64,000 bases of DNA, taken from assembly GCA_902778135.1 (NCBI GenBank), contig CACYWP010000001.1, forward strand, positions 62,001 through 126,000. Direction: 5' to 3'. Each line of letters opens with the position of its first letter. Position 1 is the first letter of the stretch. The notes beneath the pieces were generated by a model that was not told the DNA's origin, searched no databases, and saw only the letters and a program-made list of their open reading frames with translations. The position numbers and the translations under genes were made by a program. Source of the DNA: an uncultured Coriobacteriaceae bacterium (GTDB lineage: Bacteria > Actinomycetota > Coriobacteriia > Coriobacteriales > Atopobiaceae). Shown piece after piece: positions 1 to 8,330 of this stretch.

Positions 1-297
1 GTAGTCCACGACCTTGCCCTTGTCCTCGTAGGAGCAGAGGTCGGTGGTCGTGTACTTGTAGATGGGATGGTAGCCCTGGCCATTGTGGTCGGTCTCGTAC
101 AGATAGTAGAGCTCGAGGGTCCCGTCCTCGGTGACGAGGGGCATCGTGTCCCCGACGTAGGCGTCGCTCGGCGCAGGGTACAGCGCGTAGTCGACAGGCT
201 CGTACGGTTCGTCGGGAAGGCTCTGTGGCGCCCCGCAGGCGGCGAGGAACACGATCGAGAGCAACACTGCCACAAACCAAAGATGACGCCTACGCAT
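1..297 (-). CDS. Putative secreted lipoprotein, 3' part outside window
   Basis: Open frame on the minus strand that begins at ATG 297 and runs off the left edge, so only the first 99 residues are visible. It opens MRRRHLWFVAVLLSIVFLAAC, a lipoprotein signal peptide with lipobox LAAC, so the mature protein should be lipid-anchored outside the membrane. A GGGGGTG Shine-Dalgarno lies just upstream of the ATG. The visible mature part is rich in Tyr and Asp and contains GDTMPLVTEDGTLELYYLYE, which resembles the first blade of a GH32/GH43-type five-bladed beta-propeller; that family guess is weak. It is divergent from the PTS gene at 789, so a role in handling an exported or imported sugar is possible but unproven. 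Confidence 0.7.
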   Translation of the reverse strand, partial: MRRRHLWFVAVLLSIVFLAACGAPQSLPDEPYEPVDYALYPAPSDAYVGDTMPLVTEDGTLELYYLYETDHNGQGYHPIYKYTTTDLCSYEDKGKVVDY

Positions 298-788
298 ACG
301 CACACCCCCATGTCTCCCACTGTCCTGAATCGATTGTTGGGGTTGGGAGAGGAGATGACCATGACGTTTGTTGCAATCGGTAGAAATAGGGCGGTATACG
401 TGTGCATTTGACCAATGTGTCTTCGAATCACTGTGCAAATGTCAACTTGTTGCGCAAGCAGATAGGGAGGTGAGACACCGCCACGACGGACCCGGGGGCA
501 TGGGCCGAGAGACTCCTATGAGGGCGGCTCGTCGCGTACGGCACGGCGGGAGCGAGGACCTAGCGAGCGTCAGCGAGCGATTCCGCAGCTGCCGTGTCGT
601 GCGAGGCGAGCGTCCTTGCCCGAGGGGAGTCTCTCGGCCCATGCCCCCGGGTCCGCCGTGGCGGCGCACATGCGAGCGTTGCCTTCCCGGTCAGGGACCG
701 ATCGCACGGATGGACGATGCCAGGACGACTCGGCTTACAATGGAGTCGGAGAGCCGATGGGACACGGAATAGGGGGCGGGGGCACGAC
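298..788. other. Long intergenic region with hairpin element
   Basis: This 491-base gap separates the divergent lipoprotein and PTS genes. Bases 298-477 are relatively AT-rich for this genome and probably hold the promoters, but I cannot assign clear -35/-10 pairs. Bases 478-664 are a long hairpin annotated separately. The only other recognisable signal is a GGGGGCGGGG ribosome-binding site at 772-781 for the downstream GTG start. The open frames crossing this gap are mirror images of each other caused by the inverted repeat and do not look like genes. Confidence 0.6.
478..664. repeat. Long hairpin element, copy A (possible structured RNA)
   Basis: Bases 478-516 and 626-664 form a 39-bp inverted repeat with one mismatch. 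The helix continues inward with a few mismatches and wobble pairs (about 530-549 with 592-611). The apex, 551-591, reads AGCGAGGACCTAGCGAGCG, then two bases, then a second GCGAGCG, then TTCCGCAGCTG. The same apex occurs at 30910-30949 inside another long hairpin whose arms have an unrelated sequence. Conserved apex plus differing but paired arms points to selection on structure, either RNA or cruciform DNA. It lies upstream of two divergent genes, so it is not simply a terminator. Confidence 0.7.
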
Positions 789-2207
789 GTGGACGTGGAT
801 GCGGTGAGCCGCCAGCTGCTGGATGGGCTGGGCGGGAGGGGAAACGTCTTGAGCAACGAGGCCTGCATGACGCGCCTGCGCGTCGGCGTGCGCGACATGT
901 CGCTGGTCGACCTGGAGGCGATCGGTCGCGTGGAGGGCGTGATGGGCGTCGTGGAGGCCGACACGCTGCAGATCGTGTTCGGGCCCGGCAGGGTCAACAG
1001 GGTGCTCGAGGCGTTCTCTGGCCTGACCGGCATCGCCCGAGGCTCGGAGCGCATGGACGCATCGTCCCTCGCACGGCAGAACAAGGCGCAGGGCAAGGCG
1101 CGGCACACCGGTCCCGTGCAGGCCTTCCTCAAACGGGTGGCCAACATGTTCGTCCCCCTGCTGCCGGGCATCATCGCAGCCGGCCTGATCAACGGCCTGG
1201 CAAACGTCGTCGACCATGCCTGCGGCGGCGCGCTGGGCGGCCAGTGGTGGTACGAGGGCGTCCGTACGATGGGATGGGCGCTCTTCGCCTACCTGCCGAT
1301 CTTCGCCGGCTACAACGCGGCCCGCGAGTTCGGCGGCTCTCCCATCCTCGGCGGCATCGCCGGAGCCGTCTGCGTGGCGAACCCCTCGATGCCCCTGCTG
1401 GGCACCTACGGGGGCGCGCAGGCGATTCTCCCCATGACTGGCGCCGTCTACAACCCGGCCATGGGAGGCCTCGTCGCCGCGCTGCTGGCGGGCGCCCTGT
1501 CCGCCGGGCTCGAGCGGCAGGTCCGCAAGGTCATGCCCAGCGTCATCGACACCTTTGCGACCCCGCTCATCGTGCTGGTGGTGGGCGGCATTGCCATCAT
1601 TGCCGTCCTCCAGCCCCTGGGCGCCACCCTCACCCAGGGCGTCTATGCCGCGATGAGCTTCGTGTACGAGCGGCTCGGGGTCCTGGGCGGCTTCGTCCTG
1701 TCCGCGGGGTTCCTGCCGCTGGTCTCGGTGGGCATGCACCAGGCGCTCACGCCCATCCATGTCATGCTCAACGACCCTTCCGGGCCAACAGGTGGCATCA
1801 ACTACCTGCTCCCGGTCCTCATGATGTCGGGGGGAGGGCAGGTCGGGGCCGGCATCGCCCTCTTCCTCAAGACGGGGAACGAGCGTCTGAGGGGCTACGT
1901 GCGCGACTCCATCGCCGTGGGCCTCCTGGGCGTGGGGGAGCCCCTCATGTATGCGGTCACCCTGCCCCTGGGAAGGCCGTTCGTCACGGCGTGCCTTGGG
2001 GCGGGTGTGGGCGGTGCCCTTGCGACCCTCTTCCACATCGGCACGGTGTCTCAGGGCGTGTCAGGCCTGTTCGGCCTCCTCATCGTGCAGCCGGGCCAGC
2101 AACTTGCCTATCTGGTGGCGATGGTCGCGGCGTATGCAAGCGGCTTCGCGCTGACGTGGCTGTTCGGTGTCGACGAGGACCGCATCGACGAGGTATATGG
2201 CACGTGA
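789..2207 (+). CDS. murP: PTS EIIBC permease, MurP-like (N-acetylmuramate type)
   Basis: 472-residue sugar phosphotransferase permease of the glucose/sucrose superfamily, with EIIB first and then EIIC. The EIIB domain (residues 1 to about 80) holds the phospho-cysteine motif NEACMTRLRVGVRD and ends in IVFGPGRVNR; both closely match my memory of MurP, the N-acetylmuramic-acid EIIBC. The EIIC domain is hydrophobic throughout and carries GMHQALTPIH and GVGEPLMYAVTLP, the conserved substrate-channel loops. No EIIA domain is fused, so a separate EIIA must donate phosphate. I chose GTG 789 because a GGGGGCGGGG site sits 7 bases upstream and the EIIB fold starts there; the frame stays open further upstream but lies in the hairpin element. 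No murQ etherase is adjacent, so the substrate assignment is provisional. Confidence 0.8.
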   Translation: MDVDAVSRQLLDGLGGRGNVLSNEACMTRLRVGVRDMSLVDLEAIGRVEGVMGVVEADTLQIVFGPGRVNRVLEAFSGLTGIARGSERMDASSLARQNKAQGKARHTGPVQAFLKRVANMFVPLLPGIIAAGLINGLANVVDHACGGALGGQWWYEGVRTMGWALFAYLPIFAGYNAAREFGGSPILGGIAGAVCVANPSMPLLGTYGGAQAILPMTGAVYNPAMGGLVAALLAGALSAGLERQVRKVMPSVIDTFATPLIVLVVGGIAIIAVLQPLGATLTQGVYAAMSFVYERLGVLGGFVLSAGFLPLVSVGMHQALTPIHVMLNDPSGPTGGINYLLPVLMMSGGGQVGAGIALFLKTGNERLRGYVRDSIAVGLLGVGEPLMYAVTLPLGRPFVTACLGAGVGGALATLFHIGTVSQGVSGLFGLLIVQPGQQLAYLVAMVAAYASGFALTWLFGVDEDRIDEVYGT

Positions 2208-2232
2208 CCCGGCAGGCTATGTCGGGATCGGG

Positions 2233-3306
2233 TCAGAACAGCGTCCCCCTCAGGCAGACCATGGGTCGGTTTTGGTCGTAGTCCCAGCTGTGGTGCGCGT
2301 CCCCGCGGCAGAAGCGGACGTGCTCGCAGGCGCGACACTGCTCGCACGAGTCCGACAGGTCGCGTCGGAACAGCTCGAAGCGTCTCTCCCACACATCGCG
2401 CAGCCGGTCGCGGCGTATGTTGCCTTGGATCGTCTCCGGCCGACGCTCGATGTCGAGGCAGGCGCCGATGTCGCCGTTCGCCATGATGGATGCCGTGTAC
2501 ACGCCCGCGTTGCACAGCCAGTACCACTCGCGGACCTCGGCCTCGTATCCCATGCCCAGGTAGTGGCTGCAGCCATACTCCAGGGGGTAGCCCTCCCTCC
2601 GCCTCTCCCGGATGAAGGAGAGCAGTCTGCGCTGGTCGTCGGCCGTCAGCATGAGGTCGGGCCGCAGCAGCGCCCGGCCGATGGGCTCGAGCCCGATAAC
2701 GCGCCATGAGTCGATGTCGAGGCCGTCCATCACCCCGAAGAGCTCGTCGAGCTGGTCGATGGTCGCATGGTTCACCACGGTCGTCACCTGTATGGCGTGA
2801 AACGCCCCCACGTCGATGAGGTTCTGGATGCCCTCCATGGCGCGGTCGTAGCCTCCGGAAAGGCCGCGCAGCCGGTCGTGCGTGTCCCTCAGGCCATCGA
2901 TGGAGACCGAGATGGTGCCCATGCCCACCTCGGCCAGTCGTCGGGCGACGTCGGGCGTGATGAGCGTCGCGTTGCTCGTCATGCCCCACCGGAAGCCTCG
3001 CTCGTGCGCGTGGCCCATGATGTCGAAGAGGTCACGACGCAGCAGCGGCTCGCCGCCCGTGACGCACAGCTGGAGGCGCTCGGTGCCGAAGTCCCGCTCC
3101 ACCTCGTCGATGATGCGCAGCCATTCCTCGCACGACAGCTCGTCACCTCGCGCAGCCGTGCAGGAGCTGCCGCAATGGAAGCAGCGCTCGTTGCACTGCA
3201 GCGTGAGCTCGAAGAAGAGCTTGCGCAGCTCGGGTGCGCGATAGAGCGTACGCGTGTAGTCCGCGAGCCTCGTGAGGTGCGCTGTCTTGACCGGCGTGAG
3301 ATCCAT
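2233..3306 (-). CDS. Radical SAM/SPASM peptide- or protein-modifying enzyme
   Basis: 357-residue radical SAM enzyme. The cluster-binding motif CNERCFHC is at residues 38-45, followed by a SAM-contact GGEP motif in VTGGEPLLRRDLFD. The C-terminal third has a SPASM-type set of cysteines: LCNAG, GACLDIE, then SCEQCRACEHVRFC and a final Cys near MVCLRG, which would hold extra iron-sulfur clusters. Enzymes with this architecture usually modify ribosomal peptides or proteins (crosslinks, thioethers, anSME-like formylglycine). It follows the YGPP lipoprotein with a three-base gap (TAG, CCC, ATG) and has no good ribosome-binding site of its own, so its translation is probably coupled to that gene, which is the natural substrate candidate. 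Confidence 0.85.
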   Translation of the reverse strand: MDLTPVKTAHLTRLADYTRTLYRAPELRKLFFELTLQCNERCFHCGSSCTAARGDELSCEEWLRIIDEVERDFGTERLQLCVTGGEPLLRRDLFDIMGHAHERGFRWGMTSNATLITPDVARRLAEVGMGTISVSIDGLRDTHDRLRGLSGGYDRAMEGIQNLIDVGAFHAIQVTTVVNHATIDQLDELFGVMDGLDIDSWRVIGLEPIGRALLRPDLMLTADDQRRLLSFIRERRREGYPLEYGCSHYLGMGYEAEVREWYWLCNAGVYTASIMANGDIGACLDIERRPETIQGNIRRDRLRDVWERRFELFRRDLSDSCEQCRACEHVRFCRGDAHHSWDYDQNRPMVCLRGTLF

Positions 3307-3309
3307 GGG

Positions 3310-3618
3310 CTAGTCGTTGGGGGGAGGGCCGTACAGGGCGGGCGCGATGTTTTCCTCCGCCTCGAAGTCGTCCTCGTCGAATGCGTCGGCAGGGGGGCCA
3401 TACACGTCGATGAGCTCGTTGTCGTCCGGGTCGAAGTCATCGACGTCGACGGGGTCGGGTTCGTAGTCCTCGGGAGGACCGTAGACCGCTTCGACCTCGT
3501 TGCCCGAGGGGTCGTAGTCGGGCGAGCAGCCCTTGAGGCCGATGTTGCCCAACGGGGAGAGGCTGAGCGCCGCAAGGATGCCCGCGGCGGTGAAGCCCCT
3601 GCGTGTCAGCCGTTTCAT
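3310..3618 (-). CDS. Tat-type lipoprotein with three YGPP motifs, likely radical SAM substrate
   Basis: 102 residues from ATG 3618 (AAGGGAG six bases upstream; an ATG two codons earlier overlaps that site and is less likely). The N-terminus has a twin-arginine motif in LTRRGFTAAG, a hydrophobic stretch and a possible lipobox LKGC, suggesting folded export after modification in the cytoplasm. The rest is very acidic and repeats a short theme three times: VEAVYGPPEDYEPD, LIDVYGPPADAFDEDD and APALYGPPPND, the last at the extreme C-terminus. Repeated identical cores beside a SPASM enzyme is how multi-core modified peptides are organised, so the YGPP tyrosines or prolines are likely modification sites. 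No protease or dedicated exporter is adjacent. Confidence 0.75.
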   Translation of the reverse strand: MKRLTRRGFTAAGILAALSLSPLGNIGLKGCSPDYDPSGNEVEAVYGPPEDYEPDPVDVDDFDPDDNELIDVYGPPADAFDEDDFEAEENIAPALYGPPPND

Positions 3619-3800
3619 GGGCATCTCCCTTCCCTTGGCGATACAACCCCATTGTAGCCTGCCAGTCGTCTCGTCCGCTTGTTTGTCGGTCGCTTGCGCC
3701 AGCAGCCTGTGGGGCGGCTTTCTCGGCGGGCCCCTCGCCTGCCGGTGATACTATTTCGTGTACGCTATTCGTCTGACCCTTGCAATCACAGAGGGATGTC

Positions 3801-6635
3801 ATGGCCTCGTCGACATCGTTTATCATCCTTCAATTCATTCTGGCAACCTTGCTTCCCGTCGCCATCAGCGTCGTCCTGACGGTCCTGGAGCGGCGCACGT
3901 CGCTCGGAAAGATGTCCTATTGGCCCCGGCAGGTCCTGTACGGCATCGTATTTGGCCTGGTGGCCATCTACGGCACCGAGGCGGGAATCACGACGGAGGA
4001 TGCCACGATGAACGTGCGCGATGCCGCCCCGCTCGTCGCCGGCCTGTACTTCGGTGGCCCCGCAGGCGTCATCGCAGGCGCCATCGGCGGCGTCGAGCGC
4101 TGGTTCGCAGCCCTGTGGGGTCGCGGCATGTTCACGCGCGCCGGCTGCAGCATCGCCACCGTCCTCGCGGGCGTCTACGCATTGCTCGTGCGTCGCGAAC
4201 TGGTAGAGGAGCGAAAGCCCAGCTGGGGGCTCGCCTTCACGGTCGGCATTGTGGTGGAGGTCCTCCACATGCTGCTCATCTTCCTGACCAACCTCGACCA
4301 GGCCGCGCGGGCGTTCTACGTGGTGCAGGCGTGCACGCCTCCCATGGTCTCGTGCGTCGCGCTGTCGGTCGGCATCTCGGGCATCGTGCTCGCCCTGATG
4401 AACGGCCAGGGGATACGTCTGCGCAAGGACATACCCGACATCTCGCATCGAGTGCGCCTGGGGATGCTTCAGGTCGTGCTGGTGGGGTTCGTCCTCTCGG
4501 TGGGGTTCGTGGCCATGCTCCAGACCAGCCTGTACGAGACGCAGACCGAGGCCAACCTCTCGCTGGAGATCGAGGACATGGTCGACGACATTCAGGCCGT
4601 GTCGGACGAGAACCTCCTCGACCTGGCCCGGGAGGCCGCGCATGCCATTCCCTCGGTCGACTCCGCCAGCCAGGAGACCATCGACGGCCTGGTCGAGTCG
4701 CTGGACCTCGCGGAGCTCCACGTCATCGACGAACGGGGCATCATCGTGGCGAGCAGCGACCCGGTCTACCTGGGGTTCGACATGTCGAGCGGCGAGCAGT
4801 CCTCCGAGTTCCTCACGCTTCTGCCGGGTGGCGGGGACTTCCAGGTGGTGCAGAGCTACCAGCCCATGACCCTGTTCCCGGACGTGTGGCGCAAGTTCGC
4901 CGGCGTACGCATCTCGGGCGGCTTCCTGCAGGTCGGCTATGATGCGGAACGCTTCGTCGGCGACCTGACCAGCCGCGTGAAGTCTGCCGTGGCAAACCGC
5001 CATGTCGGCTTCGGGGGCCTGTTCATCGTGCTCACGGAGCGCTACGTGCCGGTCGGTTCGCGCTCGGACGTCGTCGTCAGCTACTGGGACGCCCAGTGGA
5101 TGATTCCCGACATCGAGTCCGTACCCCAGGGGGAGGTCTTCAAGGTCACCTTCCACGGCGATCCGTACTACGCCATGTGTCGCACGACGGAGGGGTTGAG
5201 GATCCTGGCGCTGCTGCCGGCCTCCGAGGTCCAGCTCGGGCACGACCTCTCGGTCTACGTCACCGCGTTCATGGAGGTCATCGTGTTCGCGGCCCTGTTC
5301 GTGGCCATCTACGTCCTCATAAAGCGCGTGGTGGTCGAGAGCATCTGGCAGGTCAACGGGCGACTGGGCCAGATCACCAACGGTGACCTGAGCGTCGAGG
5401 TGGACGTGCGCAACAGCGTGGAGTTCGCGTCCCTCTCCGATGACATAAACGCGACCGTCCTGGCCCTGCGCAATGCCATCGCCGCAGAGGGCGCGCGCAT
5501 CGAACGCGACCTGGCCACCGCCAAGGCCATCCAGGAGTCGGCCCTGCCCCAGACCTTCCCGCCCTTCCCGGACATCGACGCGTTCGACATCTATGCCCTG
5601 ATGAACGCCGCGCGTGAGGTGGGCGGGGACTTCTACGACTTCTTCCTGATCGACGACCACACGCTCGGGTTCCTGATAGCCGACGTCAGCGGCAAGGGCA
5701 TACCCGCGTCGCTGTTCATGATGGCCGCGAAGTCCGAGCTCTCCAACTACATGATCTCGGGCATGGACCTCGCCGAGGCCGTGCGCAGCGCGAACTGGAA
5801 CCTGTGCCAGCACAACGATGCGGGCATGTTCGTGACGGTCTGGGCGGCGACGCTGGACTACAGGACGGGCAGGCTCACCTACGTCAATGCCGGGCACAAC
5901 CCGCCGCTGCTGCGCCACGATGGGGCCTGGGAGTGGCTCAAGCAGCGCGGCGGCCTCTTCCTTGGCACCTTCGAGACGGCCAAGTACCGCTCCAACACGA
6001 TCACGATCGTCCCCGGCGACCAGCTGATGCTCTACACCGACGGCGTGAACGAGGCCTTCTCCGTGGAGGGGGAGGAGTATGGCAACGACCGGCTCGAGGC
6101 CTTCCTCTCCGCGCACACGGACCTGCGCCCACGGCTGCTCATCGACATGCTGCGCGCGGACGTCCGGCAGTGGGCGGAGGGCGCCGAGCAGTCGGACGAC
6201 ATCACCATGCTCTGCCTCGAGTATGGCGTCTCGCCCGAGGTCGCCAACAGCTTCTCGGTGTCCATGACCGACGAGGGGCTCGACGAGATCCTCCACCGGA
6301 TGCACTACGAGTTCTCCCAGTTCCGGTGCCCCGAGGAGACGCAACGGAAGATTGACAGGACCGTGTCGACGCTGTTTGCCAACGCGCTGCGCAACAGGCG
6401 TCCGGACTCCGAGGTGGGTGGCAGCGTGTCGTTCTCGTACTTCTACGATTCCGGCGCAAGCGCCCTGACCATGAGCATCTCCGACTGGGGAGAGCCCGTC
6501 GACCCGTTCGGGACCAAGGGCTGCGGGGACGTCGACATGGACGCGCGGCTCGCCGCCGCCATGGCCGCCATGGACGACATGGCCTACGTGCGGGATGGCG
6601 ACTGCAACGTGGTGGCGTTCAGGAAGGTCTGGTAG
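3801..6635 (+). CDS. Membrane sensor SpoIIE-type PP2C phosphatase with HATPase-like tail
   Basis: 944-residue multidomain regulator. Residues 1 to about 210 are hydrophobic and contain the LytS-type 5TMR signature MNVRDAAPLVAGLYFGGPAG. A further membrane helix leads to a large external sensor region (about 250-480), another helix (VFAALFVAIYVLI), a HAMP-like linker and a SpoIIE/RsbU phosphatase domain with AAREVGGDFYDFF near residue 610, DVSGKGIPASLFM, and GDQLMLYTDGVNEA plus SDDITML as metal-ligand motifs. The last 120 residues resemble an RsbW-type HATPase fold but its N-box is eroded (TLFANALRN). Such proteins dephosphorylate anti-anti-sigma factors; the partner is not in the window. ATG 3801 follows GAGGGA by four bases. 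Confidence 0.85.
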   Translation: MASSTSFIILQFILATLLPVAISVVLTVLERRTSLGKMSYWPRQVLYGIVFGLVAIYGTEAGITTEDATMNVRDAAPLVAGLYFGGPAGVIAGAIGGVERWFAALWGRGMFTRAGCSIATVLAGVYALLVRRELVEERKPSWGLAFTVGIVVEVLHMLLIFLTNLDQAARAFYVVQACTPPMVSCVALSVGISGIVLALMNGQGIRLRKDIPDISHRVRLGMLQVVLVGFVLSVGFVAMLQTSLYETQTEANLSLEIEDMVDDIQAVSDENLLDLAREAAHAIPSVDSASQETIDGLVESLDLAELHVIDERGIIVASSDPVYLGFDMSSGEQSSEFLTLLPGGGDFQVVQSYQPMTLFPDVWRKFAGVRISGGFLQVGYDAERFVGDLTSRVKSAVANRHVGFGGLFIVLTERYVPVGSRSDVVVSYWDAQWMIPDIESVPQGEVFKVTFHGDPYYAMCRTTEGLRILALLPASEVQLGHDLSVYVTAFMEVIVFAALFVAIYVLIKRVVVESIWQVNGRLGQITNGDLSVEVDVRNSVEFASLSDDINATVLALRNAIAAEGARIERDLATAKAIQESALPQTFPPFPDIDAFDIYALMNAAREVGGDFYDFFLIDDHTLGFLIADVSGKGIPASLFMMAAKSELSNYMISGMDLAEAVRSANWNLCQHNDAGMFVTVWAATLDYRTGRLTYVNAGHNPPLLRHDGAWEWLKQRGGLFLGTFETAKYRSNTITIVPGDQLMLYTDGVNEAFSVEGEEYGNDRLEAFLSAHTDLRPRLLIDMLRADVRQWAEGAEQSDDITMLCLEYGVSPEVANSFSVSMTDEGLDEILHRMHYEFSQFRCPEETQRKIDRTVSTLFANALRNRRPDSEVGGSVSFSYFYDSGASALTMSISDWGEPVDPFGTKGCGDVDMDARLAAAMAAMDDMAYVRDGDCNVVAFRKVW

Positions 6636-6670
6636 GGCAGGCGATTCCCCTTCTGGCAGACCAGACGAAA

Positions 6671-6697
6671 GGGGCCCGCATCCGGGATGCGGGCCCC
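6671..6697. terminator. Bidirectional terminator hairpin
   Basis: GGGGCCCGCAT, a five-base loop, and ATGCGGGCCCC form a perfect 11-bp stem between the convergent phosphatase and cupin genes. There is no long U tract on either side, but position and stem strength fit a shared terminator. Confidence 0.7.
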
Positions 6698-6719
6698 TCG
6701 CATGCCTCTCGGAGGGTTC

Positions 6720-7067
6720 CTACGAGTAGAGGATGAGGCCGATGAACTCCAGCGGCTCGTCGCCGATGTTGCGCAGGCTGTGGAACTCGCCGTCGTTGCA
6801 GATGGTGGTGTCGCCGGGATGGACCTCGACGATGGTGCCGTTGTCGTTGTACTCCCCGACGCCCCTGAGGAAGTAGAAGATCTCGTTGTCCCCCTCGTGC
6901 GCATGCTCGCCGATGCTGTTGCCCGGCTGGATGATCATGTGGTTGAACATGCGTCCCTTGCCGTAGAGCTCGGCGTCGCTCTCGATGATCTTGTGCTGCT
7001 CGGTCTCGCCGATGCCACCGCGGATGCACCTGAACTCGATGGCCTGGTCTTCCTTCTTGCGAATCAT
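6720..7067 (-). CDS. Small single-domain cupin protein
   Basis: 115-residue cupin. The metal-binding motif 1 is GNSIGEHAHEGDNEIFYFLRG (two His, Glu), motif 2 is GDTTICNDGEFHSLRNIG with the last His. Such small cupins bind a metal and act as isomerases, dioxygenases or sensors; the exact reaction cannot be read from sequence. GGAGAGGAG precedes the ATG. It is the second gene after the iron-type alcohol dehydrogenase, only 27 bases downstream, so the two are probably co-transcribed and may act on the same metabolite. Confidence 0.8.
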   Translation of the reverse strand: MIRKKEDQAIEFRCIRGGIGETEQHKIIESDAELYGKGRMFNHMIIQPGNSIGEHAHEGDNEIFYFLRGVGEYNDNGTIVEVHPGDTTICNDGEFHSLRNIGDEPLEFIGLILYS

Positions 7068-7094
7068 GACGTGCTCCTCTCCTTGGTGTTGCCG

Positions 7095-8192
7095 CTAGGC
7101 AAACATTTCCTGCAGTATCGTGCGAATCGTGTCGGTGGTGATGTCGGCGCGGGTGTTCTTGACCGAGCCGTTGTTCTCCCAGCGGGGCAGCGCCGCCTCG
7201 ACCTGGTCGTCGTCCAGGTGGATGTCGAGGTCGGGCAGGCAGCCCTCGACCAGCGAGACCAGCTCGTCCTCGGTCGTGCCGACCTCGTCGTAGAACGCTG
7301 CGGCATAGGCCTCGTCGTAGGCGCGCACGCAGCGGAGCATCACCGGGAGGAAGGCGACGCTGGCGAACCCATGGGGCACGTGGTAGTTCTCGGTGAGGTA
7401 GTAGCCCACGTTGTGGGGGAAGCAGGTCCCGGTGGTGTTGATGGCGAGGCCACCGAGGATGGACGCATCGTAGAGCTGCTCGCGCTGCGCGGGGGTCAGC
7501 TCGTCTCCGGCGGCAGCCGCGGCGAGGGGTCCCATCGCCTGGCGGATGGCGCGCACGGCGAAGGCGCGCGAGATGTCGTCGGCCTTGCGGCTGAAGTAGC
7601 TCTCGGCGGCATGGGCGATGACGTCGACTCCGCAGGAGAGGGTGACCGACGGTGGGCAGGTATGCGTGTGGCGGCTGTCACCGAAGGCCAGCGCTGCGTA
7701 GAGGCGGTCGTCGTGGATGCTGTGCTTGCGTGCGGCGGCGTCGGTCAGCACCGAGACCTTGGTAACCTCGCTGCCGGTGCCTGCGGTGGTTCCCACCAGG
7801 ACGATGGGCAGGGGGCTGCTCTCCCATGCCAGGGCATAGAAGCCGGCCTCGTCGAGGGTGGGGTTGGCGGCGAAGACGGAGATGGCCTTCGCGGCGTCGA
7901 GCGACGAGCCGCCGCCGATGCCCAAGACGAACTGCGCACCGCTGCCGGCGGCCAGGCGGCCCGCATCGATGCAGGAGGCGACCGGTGGGTTCTCGGTGAC
8001 GCCGTCCCATGTGACGAACGCGATGCCGCAGTCGCCCAACGCGCGCTGGACGTCGTCGAGGGCGCCGCTGGCCTTGGCGGCCACCCTGTCGGTGACCACG
8101 AGGCATGTGGTGCCCAGGGCGGCAAGCGCATCCTGGTGCTGGGCGATGCAGCCGTTTCCGGTGAACAGGCGTGTCGGCATGAAGTAGTTCAT
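7095..8192 (-). CDS. Iron-containing alcohol dehydrogenase family protein
   Basis: 365-residue member of the Fe-ADH/group III family. The N-terminal dinucleotide-binding half carries the family motif GIGGGSSLDAAKAIS and PLPIVLVGTTAGTGSEVTKVSVLTD; the C-terminal helical half has CGVDVIAHAAESYFS, PHNVGYYLTENYHVPHG with His residues that coordinate the divalent metal. It should reduce an aldehyde or oxidise an alcohol with NAD(P)H, as is common in fermentative anaerobes; the substrate is not evident. GAGAGGAG lies upstream of ATG 8192. A possible -10, TATGAT, is at 8225-8230 on the minus strand. It leads the two-gene unit with the cupin. Confidence 0.85.
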   Translation of the reverse strand: MNYFMPTRLFTGNGCIAQHQDALAALGTTCLVVTDRVAAKASGALDDVQRALGDCGIAFVTWDGVTENPPVASCIDAGRLAAGSGAQFVLGIGGGSSLDAAKAISVFAANPTLDEAGFYALAWESSPLPIVLVGTTAGTGSEVTKVSVLTDAAARKHSIHDDRLYAALAFGDSRHTHTCPPSVTLSCGVDVIAHAAESYFSRKADDISRAFAVRAIRQAMGPLAAAAAGDELTPAQREQLYDASILGGLAINTTGTCFPHNVGYYLTENYHVPHGFASVAFLPVMLRCVRAYDEAYAAAFYDEVGTTEDELVSLVEGCLPDLDIHLDDDQVEAALPRWENNGSVKNTRADITTDTIRTILQEMFA

Positions 8193-8330
8193 GGCGGAGG
8201 CTCCTCTCAGGCTGGACCTGACCCATCATAGCATCGTGATGCAAGCTGGCCGGCATGCCGTCGGGAGAGGGTCCCGTGGGGTGGCAAGCGAAGCTTGGGG
8301 CGGCCGATTGGTGGACGGGCGTCCGCGGCC

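Noticed and set aside
551..591. Assignment of the hairpin apex to a named RNA family such as the Collinsella-1 motif
   Set aside because: I cannot recall the consensus well enough to compare; it would need a covariance search.
442..669. Small frames on both strands with nearly the same peptide in the first intergenic region
   Set aside because: The similarity is produced by the 39-bp inverted repeat, not by coding conservation.
735..2036. 433-codon minus frame opposite the PTS permease
   Set aside because: Composition typical of antisense frames and no ribosome-binding site; the PTS frame has clear domains.
3786..6344. 852-codon open frame on the minus strand opposite the SpoIIE phosphatase
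   Set aside because: It mirrors a gene with clear domains; the translation is low-complexity His/Asp/Arg-rich, as expected from the reverse of GC-rich codons, with no motifs.
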